The position numbers and the translations under genes were made by a program. Shown in pieces: positions 7,937 through 16,555 of a stretch of DNA of 64,000 nucleotides. The stretch comes from Pseudovibrio brasiliensis (GTDB lineage: Bacteria > Pseudomonadota > Alphaproteobacteria > Rhizobiales > Stappiaceae), in contig NZ_CP074126.1 in assembly GCF_018282095.1 (NCBI RefSeq), forward strand, positions 2,056,501 to 2,120,500, read 5' to 3'. A model generated the notes under the pieces. It was not told the DNA's origin, did no database searches, and was given only the letters and a program-made list of their open reading frames with translations. Within the stretch, counting starts at the first letter, position 1, and every line of letters begins with the position of its first letter.

Positions 7937-8605
7937 TTAGGAATATCGGTCATCCTTCAATATCTGATGAATTTTCTCTTTTTGGCTCTCAAACTCTTTT
8001 GAAGGAGTACGGCCCAGCACGCCCATAGCGGCCAGGAAGAGCATGTCGACCATCGCTTGAGACCCAAAATGGGCAGGGCCAGCATTGCGGATCGCTTGAT
8101 TGGCAGTAAAACCGGTGATCAGCTGAATCGCCTGACGCACCTGAAGCTGCCAATCCTCAAAGGGGATCTCGTCTTTATAAGGCTCACAGAGGGTCAGAAT
8201 GCGCTCTGCAGTGGCCAGAGTCAGCTGTTGGAATCGCTTCCAGGTTTCAGGCTCTTTGGCGGAAACTTCATGGGCAGCACGGTAAAGCCCGACATTTTCC
8301 TGAAGCAATTGCTGGTTCAGGGCTGTGACAAAGTAAATGGTGCTCTCCAAAGACCCCAATGGGTCTTGCAAGTCCTGAATAAGGCCTTGCGCATGCTCTT
8401 CGTATATTTCAAAAAGGCGCTCGAACAACATTTCTTTGTTCTTGAATCGAAAGTAAAAATTGCCCGTTGAAGAGCCCGCGAGTTGAACGATATCTGAAAC
8501 CCGCGCCCGTGCCACACCTTCCTTGGCAAAAATCGTTTTTGCAGCTTGCAGGAAATTCTGCTCCGCCTCATAGCCTCGTTTTTGTTTTGGCTTATAAGAT
8601 TTCAT
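7937..8605 (-). CDS. TetR/AcrR family transcriptional regulator
   Basis: A 222-residue protein with an N-terminal TetR helix-turn-helix at about residues 10-56 (FLQAAKTIFAKEG..ARVSDIVQLAGSSTGNFYFRFKNKEMLF) and an all-helical ligand domain after it. Start ATG 8605 has only a weak upstream purine stretch. It is transcribed toward fadD and away from the TRAP genes that start at 8739. Fatty-acid or acyl-CoA responsive TetR proteins often sit beside fadD genes, so control of the ligase is the natural guess. The TRAP-amidase operon on the other side is an alternative target. Confidence 0.88.
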   Translation of the reverse strand: MKSYKPKQKRGYEAEQNFLQAAKTIFAKEGVARARVSDIVQLAGSSTGNFYFRFKNKEMLFERLFEIYEEHAQGLIQDLQDPLGSLESTIYFVTALNQQLLQENVGLYRAAHEVSAKEPETWKRFQQLTLATAERILTLCEPYKDEIPFEDWQLQVRQAIQLITGFTANQAIRNAGPAHFGSQAMVDMLFLAAMGVLGRTPSKEFESQKEKIHQILKDDRYS

Positions 8606-8738
8606 TTTACACTCAAACTAGACGATAAGTTCTGTTTTTGATAATGAGAATAGAGTTGCCAAACTATAGCATCTCTCAGGTTGGGGCCACCGATAATAGC
8701 AGAATGCATGTGTGATTTGGGAACATATAGGGGGGACG

Positions 8739-9737
8739 ATGAAAATACATGGTTTATTGCTGGGTGCTGCCGCATCTTTCGCTGCGTCAGTTGGGAGCGC
8801 TGAAGCCGCAAAAGAACTGAAGTTTGCAACAAGTGCACCTCTGGGTACCCCTTGGGTAAAACATGTTGATGCCATCGCCGAAAAGATCAGCGCCAACTCT
8901 GACGGTGAAATAAGCGCGAAATTATTTCATGCAGGCCAGCTCGGTACCGAACCTGTGATGGTCCAGAAAACTATCCGCGGACGCATTGATATTCTCGGCT
9001 CTTCCATGACAGCATTTTCAACTGTGGTGCCTGAAATGGCGCTCATGGGTGTCCCGTTCCTCTGGGACAGTTACGCCCAGATTGATTGTGCCATGGACAA
9101 GCACCTGACATCTGTTTTTGAGCCGCTTTTTGAAAAGAAAGGCCTGAAGTTCCTCCAGTGGAATGAACTCGGCTGGATCCACGCATTCGGGACCAAACCA
9201 TTGGTCACGCTGGACGATGTCAAAGGCGTCAAAGTCCGTGCTGCTCCGGCAAAATACTCTGCCAACTTCTGGCAGGGTATGGGCGCAAACGGGGTTGTGT
9301 TGCCGCTGGCGGAAACCCCATCGGCCATCCAGACCGGAATGGTAGAAGGCGGAACTCTGCCAGCCATGACCTACGTGGCCATGGGTATGGGCAAACTGGC
9401 TCCCCATCTCACTCTTTCTGCTCACCTGCATCAGTCTGGCGCGCTCGTTATGAGCATGCGCACCTGGAAGAAGCTGAGCGCAACGGAGCAGGAGAGCATC
9501 ACCAACGCACTGGTGCCTGTTCAGGGCTTGCGGGATGAAGTGCGCAACATGGCAGATGGCATGGTCGCTGGTTTTCAGGAAAACGGTGGTCACGTCCATA
9601 AGCTGTCATCGGAACAGCGCGAAGCGTGGAAGACAGCCGTTGTGCCTCTGCGAGAGCAGCTGGTCAGCTCAATTGGTGGTCAGGCAGAAGAAATCTGGCC
9701 GAAAATTCTGGAGGCAAGACAAGCCTGCACACTCTGA
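8739..9737 (+). CDS. dctP: TRAP transporter substrate-binding protein (DctP family)
   Basis: A 332-residue periplasmic solute-binding protein. ATG 8739 follows a strong GGGGGACG; an earlier in-frame GTG at 8712 has no site. The signal peptide MKIHGLLLGAAASFAASVGSAEA is followed by the mature start KELKFATSAP. The conserved Arg that binds the ligand carboxylate is in GVKVRAAPAK. Genes for the DctQ and DctM membrane subunits follow after a hairpin. TRAP ligands are usually organic acids; the amidase at the operon end suggests that the ligand, or its product, bears an amide. Confidence 0.9.
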   Translation: MKIHGLLLGAAASFAASVGSAEAAKELKFATSAPLGTPWVKHVDAIAEKISANSDGEISAKLFHAGQLGTEPVMVQKTIRGRIDILGSSMTAFSTVVPEMALMGVPFLWDSYAQIDCAMDKHLTSVFEPLFEKKGLKFLQWNELGWIHAFGTKPLVTLDDVKGVKVRAAPAKYSANFWQGMGANGVVLPLAETPSAIQTGMVEGGTLPAMTYVAMGMGKLAPHLTLSAHLHQSGALVMSMRTWKKLSATEQESITNALVPVQGLRDEVRNMADGMVAGFQENGGHVHKLSSEQREAWKTAVVPLREQLVSSIGGQAEEIWPKILEARQACTL

Positions 9738-9754
9738 CCTGAACCAGAAAGGAA

Positions 9755-9781
9755 GAGCCCATCCGTTTTAAGGGCTTTTTT
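9755..9781 (+). terminator. Hairpin with U-run between dctP and dctQ
   Basis: GAGCCC (9755-9760) pairs with GGGCT (9772-9776), followed by a run of T to 9781. It stands between the binding-protein gene and the membrane-subunit genes and probably acts as an attenuator that gives more binding protein than permease. Confidence 0.65.
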
Positions 9782-9789
9782 CATTTTGC

Positions 9790-10278
9790 ATGAAGCGATT
9801 TTTCCATCTGCTCTACCGCTTTGAAGCGACCTTTGGGGCTCTGGCCTACATCATTGTTGTAGTGGCCATGCTGGCGGATGTAGTCGCGCGCGAGTTCTTT
9901 GAGACCTCGTTGATGCACAGCAGCAAAATCGCTTTGTTCTCCGCCATTTTCGCCGGCATGCTTGGCCTCGGTCTGGCAACGTCCTCCGGCACTCACATCC
10001 GCCCCAAGTTCACAGACAATGTGCTGCCACACGCATGGCAGGCCCTGCTACAAAGGCTGGGAGATGCCTTGAGCGGATGCCTTTTCCTGCTTGCTGGCTA
10101 CATCTCCTTTGAGCTTGTGCGCTCGTCCTATGAGATCGGCTTTCTCGTGCCCGTTGTGGATTGGCCATTGTGGTGGTTCCAAACCATCATGCCCTATGCC
10201 TTCTGCTCCAATGCGCTCCGCCATTTTGGCTTTGCCGTGATGCCCTCGTTGAAACCAGCGGAGGCTGATCTGGAATGA
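9790..10278 (+). CDS. dctQ: TRAP transporter small permease (DctQ family)
   Basis: A 162-residue inner-membrane protein with four hydrophobic segments (for example LAYIIVVVAMLADVVAREFF near residue 17), matching the small TRAP subunit. The VVAREFF and HSSKIALFSAIFAGMLG stretches are typical of the family. No clear Shine-Dalgarno site precedes ATG 9790, but no better start exists. The stop overlaps the dctM start by four bases, so translation is coupled. Confidence 0.85.
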   Translation: MKRFFHLLYRFEATFGALAYIIVVVAMLADVVAREFFETSLMHSSKIALFSAIFAGMLGLGLATSSGTHIRPKFTDNVLPHAWQALLQRLGDALSGCLFLLAGYISFELVRSSYEIGFLVPVVDWPLWWFQTIMPYAFCSNALRHFGFAVMPSLKPAEADLE

Positions 10279-11537
10279 GCACCGCTGTCCTTCTTACACT
10301 CGCTGTCATCCTCATGCTGGTGCTGCGCCAGAACCTGATCGTGATCCTGATGGTTCTGGGCGGTGCTGTGCAGCTGCTTTACAGCGACGGCGAGCTGATG
10401 TTCATGGCAGAAGACTTCTGGGCCGCGCTCGACCGTGAAGCACTACTCTCAATCCCGGTCTTCCTGCTCTGCGGGTCCATCATGAGTCGCGGTGCCATCG
10501 CAGAACGCCTTGTAAACGTACTTAAGCAGCTCACGGGCTCGCTGTCCGGTGGCCTTGGTGTGGCAACCATCCTGTCCTGCGCGTTCTTCGCAGCGATTTC
10601 CGGTTCTTCCATGGTCACACTGCTGGCCGTAGGTACAGTCCTTTATCCGGCGCTGAAAGATCAGGGATACTCAACCCCATACGCCCTTGGAGCGCTCTCC
10701 AGTGCAGGCACACTGGGTGTCGTCATTCCGCCAAGCATTCCGATGATCATCTATGGTCTGGTCACGGAAACGTCGATCACGGATATGTTCCTGGCCGGGA
10801 TTGTTCCAGGTTTGCTGCTCACACTCATTCTGGCCTCTTATTCGGCATGGGTGAACAGAACCATACCGCGCATCGGCTTTGATCTGGCAGACGCAGGCGC
10901 TGCTATATCTAATGGCATCTGGTCATTGCTCATGCCCGTCATCCTGCTCGGCGGCATCTACTCCGGCTACTTCACCGCAACTGAAAGCGCGGCCATTGCA
11001 CTGGCATATGCGCTTGCCGTTGAGCTGTTCATCTACAAGGAACTAACGCTGACGCAGCTTTGGGATGCTGTCATTCACACCACCCAGTTGCTCGGTGGTC
11101 TGCTGCCCATCGTTGCTATAGCAGCAACCCTGAACATGGTGCTGACCACGGAGCAGGTGCCGGGCCAGCTAGCAGCTTGGTTGTCTGCCCATGTTGAGGA
11201 AAAATGGCTCTTCCTGATTGGCCTCAATATCCTGCTTCTGCTGGTTGGTTTCTTTATGGAAATCATCTCAGCACTGCTGATCATGGCGCCAATCCTGCTG
11301 CCCGTTGCCGTCGCTTACGGCATTGATCCGGTGCATCTGGGCATCATCATGATCATCAATCTGGAGATTGGCCTACTCACACCACCCGTCGGCATCAACC
11401 TTGTAGTGGCCTCGCAGGCCTTCAAGGAAAGCTTCTGGACAGTCACCAGATCTATCGTGCCATTTGTCCTGCTTATGCTCATTGTCCTGCTGCTCGTCAC
11501 TTTCCTGCCAGAACTCTCCCTGATCTTCGTTAGCTGA
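10275..11537 (+). CDS. dctM: TRAP transporter large permease (DctM family)
   Basis: A 420-residue polytopic membrane protein, the sodium-coupled channel subunit of a TRAP importer. Family hallmarks are SIPVFLLCGSIMSRGAIAERLV near residue 59, the FAAISGSSMVTLLAVGTVLYPAL stretch, GTLGVVIPPSIPMIIYGLVT, and a C-terminal EIGLLTPPVGINLVV. It overlaps dctQ by four bases, and the amidase follows 12 bases after its stop, so all belong to one operon. Confidence 0.93.
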   Translation: MSTAVLLTLAVILMLVLRQNLIVILMVLGGAVQLLYSDGELMFMAEDFWAALDREALLSIPVFLLCGSIMSRGAIAERLVNVLKQLTGSLSGGLGVATILSCAFFAAISGSSMVTLLAVGTVLYPALKDQGYSTPYALGALSSAGTLGVVIPPSIPMIIYGLVTETSITDMFLAGIVPGLLLTLILASYSAWVNRTIPRIGFDLADAGAAISNGIWSLLMPVILLGGIYSGYFTATESAAIALAYALAVELFIYKELTLTQLWDAVIHTTQLLGGLLPIVAIAATLNMVLTTEQVPGQLAAWLSAHVEEKWLFLIGLNILLLLVGFFMEIISALLIMAPILLPVAVAYGIDPVHLGIIMIINLEIGLLTPPVGINLVVASQAFKESFWTVTRSIVPFVLLMLIVLLLVTFLPELSLIFVS

Positions 11538-11549
11538 GGAACCTGCAAA

Positions 11550-12971
11550 ATGACCGACAACATCTTCAAACTGACAGCTACCGAAGTCGCAGCCGCGATC
11601 CGCAACCGCCAGATTTCAAGCGCTGAGGTGATTGATCAGCATCTGGCCCGCATCGATGAAAAAGCTCATCTGAATGCAGTGACCACCAGATATGACGATA
11701 AGGCCCGTAAAGCAGCTGAACTGGCAGATCAGGCAGTTGAACGCGGCGATGAACTTGGTCCGCTCCACGGCGTACCCGTGACTATCAAGGAAAATGTTGA
11801 TCAGGAAGGTGCTTCAACCAACAACGGTGTCAAAGCCTTCGCAGGCTTGATTGCCAAACAGGATGCACCTCTGGTCGAGCGCCTGAAACGGGCAGGGGCC
11901 ATCCCTATTGGCCGCACCAACACGCCGGAAATGTCTTGGCGCTTCCATACAGACAACGTCCTGTTCGGCCAGACACTGAACCCGTGGAACCCGGCCCTTA
12001 CACCAGGTGGTTCAAGCGGCGGAGCAGGCAGCTCTCTGGCTGCGGGTATCGGCTACATCGCTCACGGCTCAGACCTATCTGGCTCCATACGTCTGCCAGC
12101 CTTTTGCTGCGGTGTCCTCGGACTGCGCCCATCCCATGGCCGCATACCGTTTTACAACGCCACCAGCCCGGCAGAGCGCCCGATGACCATCCAGTTGTCA
12201 TCCGCCCAGGGCCCGCTCGCACGGTCCGTCGATGACCTCAAACTCGCCTACAATGTCATGCGCGGTTATTCCGATCTGGATACGTGGTCTCTGCCAGACA
12301 TGGACGAGGATAAGTCCTATCCCAACACCGTCGCACTCATCACACCACCTGATGCCGATCCGAAAATCAATGAGGTGCTGAAACAGGCCGCAGAAGTGCT
12401 GGCGCAGCGGGGATACAAGGTGGAGAACACCTCGATCGACTTCATTCAGGAAGCCTTCGATCGCTACTCCTCTTTGCTCATCACCGAAGTGGCGCTGCAA
12501 AAAGAGACAATCATCGACAAGTTCGCCTCAGACCAATTGCGCACCGTATTTGAGTACTACACACAACTGGCACCGCCTATGGACTATCACGGCTATGCAC
12601 GCGCTTTGGCCTCCAGATCCCACTACCACCGCCTGATTGACCAATTTCAACGCAAATATCCCGTAATCATCGCACCCGTTTGCACAAAAAACGCATTTGA
12701 GGCAGGTGCCGACGTTAAATCGGTTGGGAGCCTTGAAGAGATCATAAAAACAACCACTTACCTCGGATCGATGAATTTCCTCGACCTGCCGTCCATGAGC
12801 ATCCCAAGCAAAGAGAAACACGAGGGTGTTCCAATTGGCATCCAACTCATTGGCCCGCGTTACGGCGAAGAGCATTTATTCAAAACTGCTAAAGTACTGG
12901 AGCAAAACGGCTTTATCTCTTCACAGCTGGCAAGTGAAGACGCTGCGTCAAGCATGGCTGATACTGCGTAA
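11550..12971 (+). CDS. Amidase signature family hydrolase
   Basis: A 473-residue amidase with the complete Ser-cisSer-Lys triad: K80 (VTIKENVD), S155 in the glycine-serine loop (TPGGSSGGAGSS) and nucleophile S179 (GSDLSGSIRLPA; the usual form is GSDGGGSIR). Family members hydrolyse amides from aliphatic amides to aryl amides and glutaminyl-tRNA; this one is not part of a gatCAB set. It ends the TRAP operon, so it probably hydrolyses the imported compound in the cytoplasm. A gap of 185 bp with no clear terminator separates it from melA. Confidence 0.88.
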   Translation: MTDNIFKLTATEVAAAIRNRQISSAEVIDQHLARIDEKAHLNAVTTRYDDKARKAAELADQAVERGDELGPLHGVPVTIKENVDQEGASTNNGVKAFAGLIAKQDAPLVERLKRAGAIPIGRTNTPEMSWRFHTDNVLFGQTLNPWNPALTPGGSSGGAGSSLAAGIGYIAHGSDLSGSIRLPAFCCGVLGLRPSHGRIPFYNATSPAERPMTIQLSSAQGPLARSVDDLKLAYNVMRGYSDLDTWSLPDMDEDKSYPNTVALITPPDADPKINEVLKQAAEVLAQRGYKVENTSIDFIQEAFDRYSSLLITEVALQKETIIDKFASDQLRTVFEYYTQLAPPMDYHGYARALASRSHYHRLIDQFQRKYPVIIAPVCTKNAFEAGADVKSVGSLEEIIKTTTYLGSMNFLDLPSMSIPSKEKHEGVPIGIQLIGPRYGEEHLFKTAKVLEQNGFISSQLASEDAASSMADTA

Positions 12972-13156
12972 CTTCCCTCATTTGCCGTGGTTTCCGGAAA
13001 TTTAGAATAGAAAACGGGAAGAAATAGACGCCGCTGCCCCATAGGTTTTGCTCAAAGGTGAGCTGCAGGACGTTCGTCTCAAGGCTTTCCGGTTATCCCC
13101 TCAAGAACTATGCAACCTGAAGCGCTGGCGAGCTCTTCGGGAAATGGGAGAAAAGC

Positions 13157-14527
13157 ATGGCCCGAAACCCCAAAATTACCTTTGTTGGTGCCGGTTCGAC
13201 CACCTTCATGAAGAACATTATCGGTGATATCCTGCAGCGTCCGGCGCTGTCTGGAGCACACGTTGCTCTCATGGATATCAACGAAGAGCGTCTTGGTGAA
13301 TCTGAAATTGTTGCCCGCAAACTGATTGCGACACTGGGAGTGAGTGCAACTGTTTCAACTCACACCAACCAGATGGAAGCGCTTGATTCCGCTGACTTTG
13401 TTGTTGTTGCTTTCCAGATCGGCGGCTTTGAACCTTGCACCGTCACTGACTTCGAAATTCCAAAGAAATACGGCCTACGCCAAACCATCGCCGACACCCT
13501 CGGCATCGGCGGCATCATGCGCGGCCTGCGCACCGTCCCGCACCTCTGGAGCATCTGTGAAGATATCCTCAAAGTATGTCCTGAAGCGGTCATGCTGCAG
13601 TACGTGAACCCGATGGCGATCAACACTTGGGCCATCGCGCAAAAGTACCCACAAATCAAACAGGTAGGCCTCTGCCACTCTGTTCAGGGTACGGTGAAAG
13701 AACTGGCTCACGACCTTGATCTGGATCCTGCAAATATCCGCTATAGATGTGCAGGTATCAATCACATGGCGTTTTACTTGTATCTGGAAGAGATCAAGGA
13801 AGACGGAACTTTCGAAGACCTCTACCCACGCCTGATGGAAGGCTATCGCGAAGGTCGCTATCCAAAGCCATCCACCTGGAATCCACGCTGTCAGAACGTG
13901 GTGCGCTACGAAATGCTCACCCGCCTCGGCCACTTCGTAACTGAAAGTTCGGAGCATTTTTCTGAGTATGTTCCGTGGTTTATCAAGCGTGATCGCCCTG
14001 ATCTTCTCGAAAAATTTTCCATCCCGCTCGATGAATATCCAGTCCGCTGCGTAGAGCAGATCGAACGCTGGAAGTCTCAGGTGGAAGACTATAAGAACGC
14101 CGAGAGCATCGAAGTGGAGCGCAGTCAAGAGTACGCCTCCACCATCATGAACTCCACCTGGACCGGCGAACCATCTGTAATCTACGGAAACGTTCAGAAC
14201 AAAGGCTACATCACCTCTCTGCCTCAGGATTGCGCAGTGGAAGTGCCTTGCCTCGTTGATCGCAACGGCATCCAGCCAACGCATATCGGTAAGCTGCCTG
14301 CGCAATTGGCGGCGCTTATGCGCACGAATATCGGCCCTCAGGAGCTCACAGTTGAAGCTCTCATGACCGAGAACCGGGAGCATATCTACCATGCAGCCAT
14401 GCTGGATCCGCACACCGCAGCGGAGCTGGATCTTGAACAGATCTGGGCCATGGTGGATGAGCTACTGGAAGCGCACAAGGACTGGTTGCCAGCATGGACG
14501 CAGAAGCAAGTGCTTGAAACTGCGTAA
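13157..14527 (+). CDS. melA: Alpha-galactosidase, glycoside hydrolase family 4
   Basis: A 456-residue cytosolic GH4 enzyme that uses NAD+ and Mn2+ to hydrolyse alpha-galactosides such as melibiose. The N-terminal Rossmann motif is KITFVGAGST (residues 6-15). The metal ligands are C173 (GLCHSVQGT) and H203 (GINHMAFYL). NPMAINTW near 151 and RCAGINH are family hallmarks. Similarity to the E. coli MelA sequence as I recall it is very high along the whole length, so alpha-galactosidase is preferred over alpha-glucosidase. Start 13157 follows GGGAGAAAAGC. The MelR-like regulator and ABC importer downstream support the assignment. Confidence 0.93.
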   Translation: MARNPKITFVGAGSTTFMKNIIGDILQRPALSGAHVALMDINEERLGESEIVARKLIATLGVSATVSTHTNQMEALDSADFVVVAFQIGGFEPCTVTDFEIPKKYGLRQTIADTLGIGGIMRGLRTVPHLWSICEDILKVCPEAVMLQYVNPMAINTWAIAQKYPQIKQVGLCHSVQGTVKELAHDLDLDPANIRYRCAGINHMAFYLYLEEIKEDGTFEDLYPRLMEGYREGRYPKPSTWNPRCQNVVRYEMLTRLGHFVTESSEHFSEYVPWFIKRDRPDLLEKFSIPLDEYPVRCVEQIERWKSQVEDYKNAESIEVERSQEYASTIMNSTWTGEPSVIYGNVQNKGYITSLPQDCAVEVPCLVDRNGIQPTHIGKLPAQLAALMRTNIGPQELTVEALMTENREHIYHAAMLDPHTAAELDLEQIWAMVDELLEAHKDWLPAWTQKQVLETA

Positions 14528-14560
14528 AAAGAACCTGTGCTTGTTAGAGTAATGCGATGA

Positions 14561-14596
14561 CATAAGCGGTTGTCTGGAACGAGGCAGCCGCTTATG
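14561..14596 (+). terminator. Strong hairpin after melA
   Basis: CATAAGCGGTTG (14561-14572) pairs with CAGCCGCTTATG (14585-14596), 12 pairs including one G-U, loop of 12. There is no proper U-run after it (TATATTCT follows), so it may be a weak terminator or an RNA-processing and stability element between melA and the SDR gene. Confidence 0.5.
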
Positions 14597-14646
14597 TATA
14601 TTCTGATATATCAAAGAAGAGTGCCAAGCACTCCCTGGGGGAACAA

Positions 14647-15417
14647 ATGTCTGGGAATGTCACCTTTCATGATCTGAAGGACGCAAGTGTATTCATCACG
14701 GGCGGCGGAGCAGGGATCGGCGCAAGCCTCACTGACGGTTTCATGCAACAGGGCGCCAAAGTCGCTTTCGTGCAGCGCTCTGATGCCTCCGAGTTTGCCG
14801 AGCAGATGAAAGAAAAGCACGGCTTCGCACCTTTGTTCATCAAGTGTGATGTCACCGATGTTGATGCTCTGCAGGCTGCCATCAAACAGGCTGAAGAAGT
14901 GCATGGTCCAGTCACCGTGCTGGTCAATAATGCTGCAAACGATACCCGCCACAGTCTGGAAGAGTTCACACAAGATCAATGGGATGCATCCATGAACGTG
15001 AACCTGCGCCCTCACTTCTTCACTGCTCAGGCAGCAGCAGCTGGTATGAAAGCGGCAGGTGGTGGTTCAATCATCAACTTCTCCTCCATCTCTTACATGA
15101 TGGGCAACGCAGGTTATCCGGCCTACGAGACGTCCAAAGCAGCGATCACCGGCCTGACACGTGCGCTGGCCCGTGAGCTGGGGCCAGACAATATCCGCGT
15201 CAACGCTCTGATGCCGGGTTGGGTACTCACACAGCGCCAGAAGGACCTCTGGGCAACACCAGATGACCTGAAGGCGCATTTAGGCCGTCAGTGCCTGAAG
15301 GAGCATCTGGAACCAGATGATATCATTGATGCAACGCTGTTTTTGGCGTCCAAAGCCAGCCGCATGATGACCAGTCAAGCGCTTGTGATTGATGGCGGTG
15401 TCGTCGTCACGGGCTAA
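14647..15417 (+). CDS. SDR family oxidoreductase
   Basis: A 256-residue classical short-chain dehydrogenase. The cofactor motif is GGGAGIGASL (residues 18-27), NNAAN follows, and the active site is complete with S in NFSSIS and YETSK (YxxxK). A C-terminal SQALVIDGGVVVTG closes the fold. The acidic patch after strand 2 is absent, so NADP or NAD cannot be chosen. Its position between melA and the MelR-like gene suggests a role in sugar oxidation, for example a galactose dehydrogenase, but that is inference. Start 14647 lies after GGGGGAACAA. Confidence 0.85.
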   Translation: MSGNVTFHDLKDASVFITGGGAGIGASLTDGFMQQGAKVAFVQRSDASEFAEQMKEKHGFAPLFIKCDVTDVDALQAAIKQAEEVHGPVTVLVNNAANDTRHSLEEFTQDQWDASMNVNLRPHFFTAQAAAAGMKAAGGGSIINFSSISYMMGNAGYPAYETSKAAITGLTRALARELGPDNIRVNALMPGWVLTQRQKDLWATPDDLKAHLGRQCLKEHLEPDDIIDATLFLASKASRMMTSQALVIDGGVVVTG

Positions 15418-15425
15418 AAGCAAAG

Positions 15426-15455
15426 AGCGGGTGGGAAACTGCCCGCTATATTTTT
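15426..15455. terminator. Terminator between convergent SDR and melR-like genes
   Basis: AGCGGG (15426-15431) pairs with CCCGCT (15442-15447), followed by ATATTTTT. It serves the rightward SDR transcript and overlaps the stop codon of the leftward regulator gene. Confidence 0.65.
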
Positions 15456-16333
15456 CCAATATTACGCGCCTGTTTGCGAAACGCAGCAGGTGAGGTGCTG
15501 AAGTGGTTCTGAAACGCCTCATAAAAGCTGGAGAGCGAGCGGAAGCCGGAATCCATGGCAATGGAGAGGATCTTCATTTCAGACTCTGCAAGCAGCATGC
15601 GCGCATGAGAAAGCCGCACGCGGGTCAGGTGCTCTTTGATAGGCAACCCCACGATCCGCTTGAACAGCGTCATTGCATGGCTTGGCGATAAGCCAACAAA
15701 CTCAGCAACATCAGTAACAGAAATATCGGAGGTGTGGTTCTCGGATATGAACCGCAACATCTCTTCCACATGCAACATCGACTTCCCACGCCCCACCACC
15801 GTGCTTGACTGTCGGTAGTCGTGATGCAGCGTGTTCCAGCCATCCAGTGCCAGTCTGGTAAAACGCGATGAGATCTCGCTCAGCACCAGTTTGCGCCAGT
15901 TGATGTCATCTCTTTTAAACTCGTTTGCCCAATGTCCAAAACGAACAGCATCAATCGGGCAGGGTGCCTTATTGCAAATCACATCTCCGGAAATGAGTGC
16001 ATCTGTGATGCGCGTTGGCAGCCCCCACTGCAATATTTGTGCAAAGGAGATGTAGATATTCACCATATCACCGCTGCCACGCACATTGACCACCCCATGC
16101 GGTGCAGCCCCCCAGAAGCAAATCATGTAACCGGGATGTACCGTCACATGACTTCCGGAAAAGGAGTAATCCATTTCGCAGTCAATCAGGAAGTTGACTT
16201 CAATAGAGGCATGGTGATGGTACGGTCTTTTGGAGAAGACATTAGGTTTATGACGCATAATTAAGAAATTATCTGTCGAGGGGATAACGCTCTGGTCCAG
16301 ATATTGGCGATATAGATCGTCGCTAATACTCAA
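15446..16333 (-). CDS. MelR-like AraC family regulator
   Basis: A 295-residue regulator with an N-terminal cupin-like sugar-binding half (HASIEVNFLIDCEMDYSF..GYMICFWGAAPHGV) and two C-terminal helix-turn-helix motifs (DISVTDVAEFVGLSPSHAMTLFKRIVG and KILSIAMDSGFRSLSSFYEAF). Both halves resemble E. coli MelR, activator of the melibiose operon. The start is TTG 16333: AGGAGG lies 8 bases upstream, and the only nearby ATG reads into a stop after two codons. It is transcribed divergently from the importer operon and lies downstream of melA, so it probably activates both in response to alpha-galactosides. Confidence 0.88.
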   Translation of the reverse strand: MSISDDLYRQYLDQSVIPSTDNFLIMRHKPNVFSKRPYHHHASIEVNFLIDCEMDYSFSGSHVTVHPGYMICFWGAAPHGVVNVRGSGDMVNIYISFAQILQWGLPTRITDALISGDVICNKAPCPIDAVRFGHWANEFKRDDINWRKLVLSEISSRFTRLALDGWNTLHHDYRQSSTVVGRGKSMLHVEEMLRFISENHTSDISVTDVAEFVGLSPSHAMTLFKRIVGLPIKEHLTRVRLSHARMLLAESEMKILSIAMDSGFRSLSSFYEAFQNHFSTSPAAFRKQARNIGKI

Positions 16334-16555
16334 TTATACATCCTCCTCTTACGTCAATATTCAAAGGGCCTAATGAATCGATATTTATACGAGAGTTTGG
16401 CTCTCTGTTTTCTCCCATGTGTATAGTATAGAGAAATACGCAGTTTAAAAGCATCTACGAAGAAAATCGGAATTTTTGAGTAGAAAGCCGGAGGAAAATG
16501 AACTGCACCGGTGGCCATGATGGTGTTGGGAGTAACGTAAAAGGGGGAGGAATTG
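16334..16555. promoter_or_regulatory. Divergent promoter region, regulator / ABC importer
   Basis: About 220 bp between two divergent genes must hold both promoters and the regulator sites. I note an inverted repeat GAGAG-TTTGG-CTCTC (16391-16405). I could not identify 18-bp MelR-type sites with confidence. Confidence 0.4.

Noticed and set aside
13475-14413. Antisense frame (312 codons) opposite melA
   Set aside because: melA is unmistakable on the plus strand; the antisense product matches nothing.
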